Assembly (NCBI RefSeq): GCF_004005905.1 | Contig: NZ_SACO01000002.1 | Coordinates: forward strand, 395,227-459,226 | DNA: 64,000 nucleotides | DNA from: Novosphingobium umbonatum | Lineage (GTDB): Bacteria > Pseudomonadota > Alphaproteobacteria > Sphingomonadales > Sphingomonadaceae | Reading direction: 5' to 3' | Part shown: positions 48,958 to 56,377 of the stretch, in pieces | How the letters are laid out: each line of letters starts with the position of its first letter | Position numbering within the stretch: position 1 is the stretch's first letter | Notes under the pieces: generated by a model | Told to the model about the DNA's origin: nothing | Databases searched by the model: none | The model's input: only the letters and a program-made list of their open reading frames with translations | Translations under genes and position numbers: made by a program

Positions 48958-49659
48958 ATGACCCTGACCACCTGCCCTTCCTTCATCGACCTTGCCGCTT
49001 TTGCCCGGACCGCTTTGGCTGGCGCCGATCCCTTTGGCGCGGATGCGGCGCTGTTGCCCTTGCGCGGCGGGCCGGTGGAGCTGCGCGCCAGCCTGCTGTC
49101 CGGCACGGGCGAGGCCGTGTCTCTGGCAGGCGATACGGTGCTGGCGGTGGCCGAGGGTGAGGCTAGCATTACCTTGGGCGGCGCCACGCATGTGCTGGCC
49201 AAGGGGCAGAGCATCGTCCTATCCGGCCCGCAAAGCTTTGGCTGGAGCGCCGATAGTGCCCGCTTGGTCACCATGCTTTACACCGGCGGAGCGGTGGAAA
49301 GCGCGGGCGTTACCCTGCTGGACCCGACCACCGAGCGTCAGCCATCGGGCGCGCCTTTGGCCGAATTGCTGATCGGCCCCACGCCGCAATGCCATAACCA
49401 CACGCAATTCCTGTCTGGCGACGGGGAATTCATGGTCGGCATCTGGGATTCCACCCCCTATCACCGCCGCGCCATGGCCTATCGCCATTTCGAGCTGATG
49501 TATCTGCTGGAGGGCAGCGTAACCTTCATCGACGAGGAAGGCCGCGAAGGCACCTTCCGCGCAGGCGACCTGTTCCTTGTCGAGCAAGGCGCGCAATGCA
49601 GCTGGGAAAGCCGCGAGGATGTGACCAAGCTTTTCGCGATCTATCGCCCCAAAGCCTGA
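48958..49659 (+). CDS. bicupin protein
   Basis: The 233-residue protein has two cupin-like halves. The second holds the usual His/Glu metal pattern (YRHFELMYLLEGSVTFIDEEG, then FRAGDLFLVEQGAQCSWES). The first half (LAVAEGEASITLGGATHVLAKG) is a degenerate barrel. Cupins of this kind often close polyamine or amino-acid clusters. It is the last gene before a strong terminator. The substrate is unknown. Confidence 0.8.
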   Translation: MTLTTCPSFIDLAAFARTALAGADPFGADAALLPLRGGPVELRASLLSGTGEAVSLAGDTVLAVAEGEASITLGGATHVLAKGQSIVLSGPQSFGWSADSARLVTMLYTGGAVESAGVTLLDPTTERQPSGAPLAELLIGPTPQCHNHTQFLSGDGEFMVGIWDSTPYHRRAMAYRHFELMYLLEGSVTFIDEEGREGTFRAGDLFLVEQGAQCSWESREDVTKLFAIYRPKA

Positions 49660-49686
49660 ACCCTTAACGGGGCGGGATCGCAAAGG

Positions 49687-49728
49687 AACAGGCGCGATAG
49701 GACCCACCCTCCTATCGCGCCTGTTTTT
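49687..49728 (+). terminator. strong intrinsic terminator with a 16-bp perfect stem
   Basis: AACAGGCGCGATAGGA (49687-49702) and TCCTATCGCGCCTGTT (49710-49725) form a perfect 16-bp stem with a 7-base loop, followed by a run of five Ts that overlaps the stem end. It ends the amine cluster and separates it from the convergent FAH-type gene. Confidence 0.9.
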
Positions 49729-49745
49729 ATATGCTGCTTTGGCCT

Positions 49746-50705
49746 TCAGGCGCGGGTGACGATCTGGTCAATCGCGCCAAAGGGCGTGGTGCCTTGGGCG
49801 GTGCGCGCTTCCATCTGCACGCGGTCGCCAAAGTGCATGAAGCTGGTGCTGGGCTTGCCATCGGCGATCATTTCAATCGCGCGGCGTTCCGAAATGCAGG
49901 CCGAACCCCGCGTGGCATATTCGGCGTTGGACACGGTGCCCGAACCGATGATCGTGCCCGCCACCAGATCGCGGCTACGCGCGGCATGGGCCACCAACTC
50001 GGGGAAAGAAAAGCCCATCTGGTCGCCCTTGACCAGACCGAAGGGCGCGCCATTCCACGTCACGGCCAGATCGGCGCAAATGCGGCCATCGCGCCAGTCC
50101 TCGCCCAATTCATCGGGCGTCACGGCAAAGGGCGCCATGCTGCAGGGCGGCTTGGCCTGCACCCAGCCAAAGCCAGTTTTCATTTCCACCGGCGCAATCG
50201 CGCGCAAGGACCAGTCGTTGATCTGCACCAGCAGCTTGATATGCGAGGCGGCTTCTTCGGCGCTGACACCCATCGGCACCGCATCGACAATCACGCCGAA
50301 CTCGCCTTCAAAATCGATGCCGTCGGCCTCGGAGGGCAGCGGGATGTCATCGGTCGCGCTGTAGAACTTGTCCGACACGCCCTGATACATCAGCGGGCGA
50401 TCCGTATCGACCGGCGGCAAGTGGAAGGCGATCTGCATCAATTCGCCATGCTGGGCAAAGGCCGAGCCATCCAGCCATTGCCACGAACGCGGCATGGGGG
50501 CGACGATGCGGGCAGCGTCCAAAACCCCGCCCTTGCCCTGTTCCAGCAAGCCAGCCAGCTTTTCCAGAGCAGGCAGCGCCGCATCCCAATCCGCGATCGC
50601 GCCAATCAACGTCAGCCCTGATGCGCTCAGGTAACGCTGGCCATCGGCAGAAACCACCACCAATTCGCCATCGGGGCGGGCATTATGCAAGGTTGCCAAA
50701 CGCAT
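49746..50705 (-). CDS. fumarylacetoacetate hydrolase-family protein
   Basis: The 319-residue enzyme carries FAH-family features: metal-site Glu residues in GIDFEGEFGVIVDAVP, and GTIIGSGTVSNAEY near the C-terminus. In meta-cleavage pathways such enzymes hydrolyse or decarboxylate ring-fission products such as 2-oxo-hydroxy acids. It is the last gene of the minus-strand aromatic operon, 3 bp after the cyclase gene. GAGGAA lies upstream of the ATG. Confidence 0.85.
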   Translation of the reverse strand: MRLATLHNARPDGELVVVSADGQRYLSASGLTLIGAIADWDAALPALEKLAGLLEQGKGGVLDAARIVAPMPRSWQWLDGSAFAQHGELMQIAFHLPPVDTDRPLMYQGVSDKFYSATDDIPLPSEADGIDFEGEFGVIVDAVPMGVSAEEAASHIKLLVQINDWSLRAIAPVEMKTGFGWVQAKPPCSMAPFAVTPDELGEDWRDGRICADLAVTWNGAPFGLVKGDQMGFSFPELVAHAARSRDLVAGTIIGSGTVSNAEYATRGSACISERRAIEMIADGKPSTSFMHFGDRVQMEARTAQGTTPFGAIDQIVTRA

Positions 50706-50708
50706 GGA

Positions 50709-51500
50709 CTATTCCTCGATGATCGCCACAGCGCGGGTCCAGCCCGCCGAAGCGCCCTTGATCTTGTGGGGGAAGCAGGAAACGGTGAAACCATGGGGCG
50801 GCAAAGCCTCAAGGTTATGCAGCTTTTCCAAGTGGCAATAGCCGATGTCGCGGCCTGCCTTATGCCCTTCCCAGATCAGCGAGGTATCGCCGGTTTCGGC
50901 CACCTTTTCCGCCGTATGGGCAAAAGGCGCGTCCCAGCTCCACGCATCGGTGCCGGTGACCCGCACCCCGCGCGAGGTGAGATACATGGTGGCCTCATAG
51001 CCGATCCCGCAGCCGATATTGACATAGTTGGGGTTGCCCACCGCCATACCCGCCGCCGTATTGACCAGCACGATATCGAGCGGGGCAAGCTCATGGCCGA
51101 TGCGGTTCAGTTCATCTTCCACATCCTGCGCCGTCACCACATAGCCATCGGGAAAATGGCGGAAGTCCAACTTCACCCCGCGCTGGAAACACCATTCCAG
51201 CGGGATTTCATCGATGGTCAAGGAACGCTTGGCCTCGCCGCTGGCGGCGTCCATCGTGGGATGGAAATGATAGGGCGCATCCAGATGGGTGCCCGAATGG
51301 GTGGTCAGCTTCACCCATTCCGCCGCCGCAAAACCCGCGCCATCGGGCGTCTGTTCCGCCGTCACGCCGGGGAAGAAATGGCCCAGCTCGCCCATGGTTT
51401 CGCCATGGGTCTGATAGGTGATCTCCGGCTTCAGGAAAGGCGGATCGGTGATCACGTCATTGCACAGCGTGATCGACAGGTCGACGAAACGGCGGCTCAT
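50709..51500 (-). CDS. cyclase-family (kynurenine formamidase-like) metallohydrolase
   Basis: The 263-residue protein starts at 51500 (GGAGG upstream; ATG overlaps the alpha/beta hydrolase stop as ATGA). It shows the motif HSGTHLDAPYHFHPTMD, the His-x3-Asp signature of the cyclase/KynB family, and the N-terminal FVDLSITLCNDVITDPPF. It may hydrolyse or rearrange a ring-fission product. It sits between the alpha/beta hydrolase and the FAH-type gene. Confidence 0.85.
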   Translation of the reverse strand: MSRRFVDLSITLCNDVITDPPFLKPEITYQTHGETMGELGHFFPGVTAEQTPDGAGFAAAEWVKLTTHSGTHLDAPYHFHPTMDAASGEAKRSLTIDEIPLEWCFQRGVKLDFRHFPDGYVVTAQDVEDELNRIGHELAPLDIVLVNTAAGMAVGNPNYVNIGCGIGYEATMYLTSRGVRVTGTDAWSWDAPFAHTAEKVAETGDTSLIWEGHKAGRDIGYCHLEKLHNLEALPPHGFTVSCFPHKIKGASAGWTRAVAIIEE

Positions 51501-52654
51501 GCGGTCCAACCTCCCAGCGTATCGGCGAACCAGTCCGCGATATAATCGCGACCATAGGCCATATTATCCGCGCCCACATGCTCCACGCCGCCTTCGCGGG
51601 CGGTGAAGATCTTCAGCTCGCGACGGGGCGAATTGACCAGCTGGTTATAGCAGTCATGGGCATAGTCCACGCTGATCTGGCGGTCATCGGCGCCATGGGT
51701 GACGAGGAAGGGCACCTTCACCCCGTCCATATGACCATTGAGGTTCATTGCATCGGACTTGGCGAGGAAATCTTCCATCGTCTCTGCGCCAAAGGCCCAC
51801 ATCACATGCGCCCAATAATGCGGCACGGGGTTTTCGCCCTCGCGCTTCATGCGCTTGTCCTGCACCTCGCGCCAATTGTGGTTCGCGCCCCAGCAGGCGC
51901 CGCTGGCAAAACGCGGCTCATAGGCCACCGCGCGCGGGGCGAAATGGCCGCCCAGCGAAATGCCGGTCATGCCGATCCGCTTGGGGTCCACATCGCTCTG
52001 GGCTTCCAGCCAGTCCACCGCCTTGCTCGCCCAGTTTTCCGAATGCGGGTCCACCGGCAGGCCTTGCAGGCGCAGGGCCTCGCCCGAACCGGGCTGGTCC
52101 ACGCAAAGGGTGGAAATGCCGCGCTTGGAAAGGGCTTCGGGCAGGCGGCTCCAGTAGAGCAGCTCCTTGCAGCTATCCAGACCATTGCAATAGACCACCA
52201 CAGGGCGTGGGCCTTCCCCTTCGCCACGGGTATAAAGCGCGGGCATCGTGCCGCTCGCCAAAGGAATTTCCACCCGCTCGCGGTTGATCTTGCCCAGCTT
52301 GGCCGAGCGTTCAAAAGCTTCCAACGCCTTGGCATAGGTTTCCTTGCGGCCCGGTGCACCATGGCCCTGCATCCGCTCGGCCACCATCAGATAGAGCGAG
52401 GCGCGCTCCAGCTTGGCGCTGGCCGAAAAGCCGCGCCCGCGTGCCTCGTCTTCAGCGGCCAGTTCCAGCAGCTTTTCCCCCATCGCCGCCCATTGCTTCA
52501 TGAAAGCGGGCGTGCCGGCATCGCCGCCACCGGCAGCGGCATCGATGATGGGCTGGCACATATCGACGATTTCGCCGATCTGCCCGCCGCTTTCCAGCGC
52601 GATGGCGACCGAGAGGTTCCAGATATAGTTCGGAAAGGGGGAATAAAGGGCCAT
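51497..52654 (-). CDS. alpha/beta hydrolase of the FrsA/2,6-dihydropseudooxynicotine hydrolase type
   Basis: The 385-residue protein has an N-terminal helical domain (about 1-145). The alpha/beta fold that follows has VVVYCNGLDSCKELLYW, the nucleophile Ser in GMTGISLGGHFAPR, Asp in THGADDRQIS and His in GVEHVG. Related enzymes break carbon-carbon bonds of beta-diketone-like or ketone products. In this operon a role in cleaving the ring-fission product is plausible. Similar proteins act on dihydropseudooxynicotine; the true substrate is unknown. Confidence 0.8.
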   Translation of the reverse strand: MALYSPFPNYIWNLSVAIALESGGQIGEIVDMCQPIIDAAAGGGDAGTPAFMKQWAAMGEKLLELAAEDEARGRGFSASAKLERASLYLMVAERMQGHGAPGRKETYAKALEAFERSAKLGKINRERVEIPLASGTMPALYTRGEGEGPRPVVVYCNGLDSCKELLYWSRLPEALSKRGISTLCVDQPGSGEALRLQGLPVDPHSENWASKAVDWLEAQSDVDPKRIGMTGISLGGHFAPRAVAYEPRFASGACWGANHNWREVQDKRMKREGENPVPHYWAHVMWAFGAETMEDFLAKSDAMNLNGHMDGVKVPFLVTHGADDRQISVDYAHDCYNQLVNSPRRELKIFTAREGGVEHVGADNMAYGRDYIADWFADTLGGWTA

Positions 52655-52662
52655 GGGATCCG

Positions 52663-53124
52663 TCAGAAATAGGGGTGGGGGTTTTTGGTGTTGGCGGCGA
52701 TAGGCTGGAGAATATCCCAGTGTTCGACAATCTTGCCATCTTTCAGGCGATAGATATCGGCCACGGTGCCGCCCGAACCAACCGAACCGGCGCGGCCATA
52801 GAGGTGGATCACCGCCATATTGCCGTCAACGATGATGCGTTTGACTTCAAACCGCGCCTCGGGCTGGGAAAACATCGGTTCCAGCGCGGCAATCGCCTCA
52901 TCGCGCCCGTCCAGAATACCGGCATTATGCTGGATATAATCGGGCGCGACATAGCGGTTGAACGCGGTGCGAACGTCGCGCTTGCCGTAAAAGATTTGCG
53001 CGAAATCGCTGATGATCGCGCGGTTGCGCTCGGTCAGCGAGGACGCTTTGGCAGGGCGCGCCTGCCCGCTGGCTGGCAGCGCGACCAGCGCTGCCAGCAT
53101 CAACAGGCACGAGGGCTTGTTCAC
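52663..53124 (-). CDS. SnoaL/NTF2-like protein with a signal peptide
   Basis: The 153-residue protein has an NTF2-fold domain (about 30-145; AFNRYVAPDYIQHNAGILDG, YRLKDGKIVEHWDILQPI). Unusually for this operon, it begins with a Sec signal peptide (LLMLAALVALPASGQA), so it is probably periplasmic. GTG is the start and overlaps the dioxygenase stop (GTGA). Such folds act as cyclases, isomerases or binding proteins; the activity is not known. Confidence 0.75.
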   Translation of the reverse strand: MNKPSCLLMLAALVALPASGQARPAKASSLTERNRAIISDFAQIFYGKRDVRTAFNRYVAPDYIQHNAGILDGRDEAIAALEPMFSQPEARFEVKRIIVDGNMAVIHLYGRAGSVGSGGTVADIYRLKDGKIVEHWDILQPIAANTKNPHPYF

Positions 53125-54023
53125 GCGTCGACCGCGACAAACAGGCCCGCATTTTCATGCGGATGCGGCAAGGTCTGCGGGCCGCCGGTGCCAATGCCCC
53201 ACTGGTCCATCACCATCGGAGCGGGCGTGTAAACGGTGGGTTCGCGGGTTTCGAAATCCACCACTTCCAGATCGCTGGTATATTCGGTCACAAAGCCCGA
53301 GGGGGTCACGAAATAGCTGAACGTGTTGTTGCCCGCCGTGTGACGGCCCGGACCCCAACCGATGTTCACATCCATCTGCTTCAGACGGTGGATGCCGCGC
53401 ATCACATCATCCACGCCCAGCATGTCATAAGCGACATGGTTGAGGCAGGCTGGCCCTGGCAGAATAGCGAAGCGATGATGGGCCTCGTTGCAGCGCAGGA
53501 AGCACATGAAATCGCCCAGCCAGTCGGACTGTTTGAAGCCCAGCACATTGCAGAACCATTCCACCAAAGCCTTGTGGTTGGGGCTGTGCAGCACGATATG
53601 GCTGATTTTGACCGGCACGCCTTCCCAATGCTGGATATCGCGCTTGGGCCCACGGGCCACATCAGCGCTGATTTCCATCTGGATGCCATCGGGGGTGAAG
53701 AAGCGGAAGCCATAGCCACCGCCCGGCGTGGTCAATTCACGGGGGGCGTGAACGATCTGGCCACCGGCCGCTTCGACCTTGGCGGCCAGCGCATCGACAT
53801 CACCGCGCGTATCGGCCGAAAGGGCGATCACGTCGATGCGGTTTTCCTCGGCATTGCGCAGGCGCACCACGTGATGCTCGTCATGGCCCTGCGCCTTGAA
53901 CCAGGCCATGCCATCGTCGCTGGCCACGCGCTCAAGGCCCCATTTGGTTTCGTAATAGGCGGTTTCGGCGTCAAAATCGGTAACGCCATAGCCCACATAG
54001 CGGATTTCGGTCACTCGGCTCAT
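53121..54023 (-). CDS. type I extradiol ring-cleavage dioxygenase (VOC fold)
   Basis: The 300-residue protein has two VOC modules. The C-terminal catalytic module has the expected iron ligands His142 (KISHIVLHSPN), His196 (CLNHVAYDMLG) and Glu247 (PSGFVTEYTSDL). This is the BphC/flavonoid-type extradiol dioxygenase plan, opening a catechol or trihydroxy ring next to the diol. It follows the flavin monooxygenase by 15 bp, which would supply its hydroxylated substrate. Confidence 0.87.
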   Translation of the reverse strand: MSRVTEIRYVGYGVTDFDAETAYYETKWGLERVASDDGMAWFKAQGHDEHHVVRLRNAEENRIDVIALSADTRGDVDALAAKVEAAGGQIVHAPRELTTPGGGYGFRFFTPDGIQMEISADVARGPKRDIQHWEGVPVKISHIVLHSPNHKALVEWFCNVLGFKQSDWLGDFMCFLRCNEAHHRFAILPGPACLNHVAYDMLGVDDVMRGIHRLKQMDVNIGWGPGRHTAGNNTFSYFVTPSGFVTEYTSDLEVVDFETREPTVYTPAPMVMDQWGIGTGGPQTLPHPHENAGLFVAVDA

Positions 54024-54038
54024 TGGTAATTCCCTGAA

Positions 54039-55154
54039 TCAGATAGGCTGCGAAACAACAGCGAACATGTCTGCGGTGGCTTTGGCATTATCCACCGGCG
54101 GGCCCTTGCCGATCTGGCCGTGGCAGATCTCAAGGCTCTTCTCGACGATGAAGCGGCAGCGTTCGAAGCGGCGGTTGCGATAGGCGGTGAAGGCTTCTTC
54201 GGGCGTTGCGGCCTTGGCGATTTCATCGGCCAGCACGATGCTGTCCTCGATCGCCATGCCCGCGCCCTGCCCCAGATGCGGCGTGGTGGCATGCACGGCA
54301 TCGCCCAGCAGCACGACGCGGCCCTTGTGCCATTCGCCATAGAGCATCATGCCCTCGAGCGGGCGATAGACCACGCCCTCGTCATCGGTGATCTGCTCGG
54401 CCAGTTCCTTGATCGCGGGGGCGGCATTGGCCAGTTTCGCGCGCATGGCCGCGGCAATGCCTTCCTTGGGATACCAAGGATTGTCCGGCTCGGGCGTGGT
54501 GACATACATATACATCAGATCGGCGCTGATCGGCACAAGGCCGGCGCCAATCGGGCCATTATAGACATGCAGCGCGTCCAGATCGGCAGGGCGCGGGAAA
54601 TTGTAGCGCCACACCGCCTGACCCGTGAAGGCGGGCTTGGGCGCATCGGGCAGCACGGTGGCGCGGGTCTGCGAATAGACGCCATCGGCGCCCACCACCA
54701 AGGCATAGGTGCCGCTGGTGCCATCGCTGAAGCTGACGTTGACCGCATCGCCCGTGTCGTCAATCGCGCTGGCCGTCACGCCCAGACGGATTTCCGCGCC
54801 TGCCGCCTTTGCGCTGTCGCCCAGCAGCTTGTGCAAGGCGGGGCGGCCAATACCCATATTGGCGGGCAGGCCCGGCGCCACGGGATGACCGGGGATACGC
54901 GCGACCTTTTGTCCGGTGGGCGTATAGATTTCCACCGCATCAAAACCGACGCCAGCGGCCAGATAGCCTTCCAGAATGCCCAATTGCTGCGCGGCCGACA
55001 GCACGTTGGATTGCTGGATAATCCCCACGCCATAGACCGACCAATTGGGGTCGCGTTCGATCACGGTCACCTTGTGGCCCGCCTTGCACAGCGCGATCGC
55101 GCTGGTCAGGCCGCCAATGCCGCCGCCGATTACCAGAATGTCCAGATTGTTCAT
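54039..55154 (-). CDS. FAD-dependent aromatic monooxygenase
   Basis: The 371-residue protein starts at 55154 (AGGAG 8 bp upstream). It has the FAD motif VIGGGIGGLTSAIALCKAG, the central DG motif (ALVVGADGVYSQTR) and GDAVHATTPHLGQGAGMAIED, typical of salicylate/3-hydroxybenzoate and flavonoid A-ring hydroxylases. It is the first enzyme of the minus-strand operon. It probably adds the second hydroxyl that the downstream dioxygenase needs. Confidence 0.88.
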   Translation of the reverse strand: MNNLDILVIGGGIGGLTSAIALCKAGHKVTVIERDPNWSVYGVGIIQQSNVLSAAQQLGILEGYLAAGVGFDAVEIYTPTGQKVARIPGHPVAPGLPANMGIGRPALHKLLGDSAKAAGAEIRLGVTASAIDDTGDAVNVSFSDGTSGTYALVVGADGVYSQTRATVLPDAPKPAFTGQAVWRYNFPRPADLDALHVYNGPIGAGLVPISADLMYMYVTTPEPDNPWYPKEGIAAAMRAKLANAAPAIKELAEQITDDEGVVYRPLEGMMLYGEWHKGRVVLLGDAVHATTPHLGQGAGMAIEDSIVLADEIAKAATPEEAFTAYRNRRFERCRFIVEKSLEICHGQIGKGPPVDNAKATADMFAVVSQPI

Positions 55155-55312
55155 GCCCGCAACTCCTTTGGCCGCGCGGCGTGCTTGTCCCGACGCATCA
55201 TGCTCTCCTTGGGCGCGCAAATGGAGGGCGCGCGCCCTTCTTGCCCCCTGTGTAAGGGGGGAGGCATCAATGTGTAAAAGTCATTGTTGTGATGGAAATG
55301 GATAGATTTTGA

Positions 55313-56221
55313 TTATGCCGCACTATAGGCCGCCAGACGCAATTGTTCGCGCAACCAGACCAGCCCCGCATCATCGCGCCGCGATTCATGAAACTGGGCC
55401 ATTTCGCGCAGGCGGGGAAAGGGAAAGGGCATGGAGGCATAGGCCAGATCGAATTGCGGCATCATCGCCTGCACCAGCCTCTTGTGCAAAACCGCCAGTC
55501 GCATCGTGTTTTGCAGGAACCATGGCACGCTGGCAAAGGAGGCGACCTCGATCTCGATTCGCCGCGCCCGCCCCATGCGCGCCAATTGCGTGTCGGCAAA
55601 AGTGGCCGCCCGCCGCGCGCCTATGGCCACGCCGACATGGCCAGCGGCAAAGAATTCCTCCACCCCCAACCCTTTGGGAAACACCGGATTGCCCGCCCAA
55701 CCTACCACCACCTGCTCTTCCTCATACAGGAATTCCGACGGATGCCATGGGGCAAGGAAGGGCTCTGGCGTAACCAAAAGGTCAATCTTTCCAGCCTCCA
55801 GCTCGTCGGCATTGCGTTCGGTGGGAACCGCCACTTCCAACTGCACATGCGGCGCGCTGGCCGCCAGCCTTTCGGCCAGCCCCACCAAAACCGCCACCAT
55901 CACATAGTCCGAGGCATTGATACGGAACCGGCGGGTGGAGGTGGCAGGATCGAATCCGGCAGGCGTGGCAATCGCTTGCTCCACGCTGTGCAGGCTGCGC
56001 TGGATCTGCGGGTAAAGCGCCTCGGCAAAGGGGGTGGGATGCATGCGCTTGCCCACCTGCACCAGCATATCATCGCCGAAATAGTCGCGCAGTCGCCGCA
56101 GGGCCGCGCTGGCGGCGGGCTGGGTCAGGCCCAGCTTTTCCGCACTGCGCGTCACGCTGCGGGTTTCCATCAAGGCTGAAAAGACCACCAGCAGATTGAG
56201 GTCGAGATTTTTGAAACGCAC
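55313..56221 (-). CDS. LysR-family transcriptional regulator
   Basis: The 302-residue regulator has an N-terminal winged HTH (LNLLVVFSALMETRSVTRSA, then LGLTQPAASAALRRLRDYF) and a LysR substrate-binding domain of the NodD/aromatic-sensing type (DYVMVAVLVGLAERLA...HVQLEVAVPTERNADELEAGKIDLLVTP). It lies directly upstream of the aromatic operon on the same strand and probably regulates it. NodD-like relatives respond to flavonoids, which fits the cluster. Confidence 0.9.
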   Translation of the reverse strand: MRFKNLDLNLLVVFSALMETRSVTRSAEKLGLTQPAASAALRRLRDYFGDDMLVQVGKRMHPTPFAEALYPQIQRSLHSVEQAIATPAGFDPATSTRRFRINASDYVMVAVLVGLAERLAASAPHVQLEVAVPTERNADELEAGKIDLLVTPEPFLAPWHPSEFLYEEEQVVVGWAGNPVFPKGLGVEEFFAAGHVGVAIGARRAATFADTQLARMGRARRIEIEVASFASVPWFLQNTMRLAVLHKRLVQAMMPQFDLAYASMPFPFPRLREMAQFHESRRDDAGLVWLREQLRLAAYSAA

Positions 56222-56270
56222 AGGCGCAATCCCAATTATGGTTTATGCATTCACCCCTTTCCCATAAGCC

Positions 56271-56308
56271 ATAAAAGAACCGCCGGAAAGGCATCCCTTC
56301 CGGCGGCT
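56271..56308 (-). terminator. terminator after the second TonB receptor
   Basis: On the minus strand CCGCCGGAA and TTCCGGCGG form a 9-bp stem with a 9-base loop, followed by TTCTTTTAT. It lies about 70 bp after the receptor stop codon and just before the LysR gene. Confidence 0.75.
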
Positions 56309-56377
56309 CCCTCATGGCCTGCTGTATGGAGAGGAGCAGGACCTTCGCAATCAAACCAGCCTTAGAACTTTACGCGC

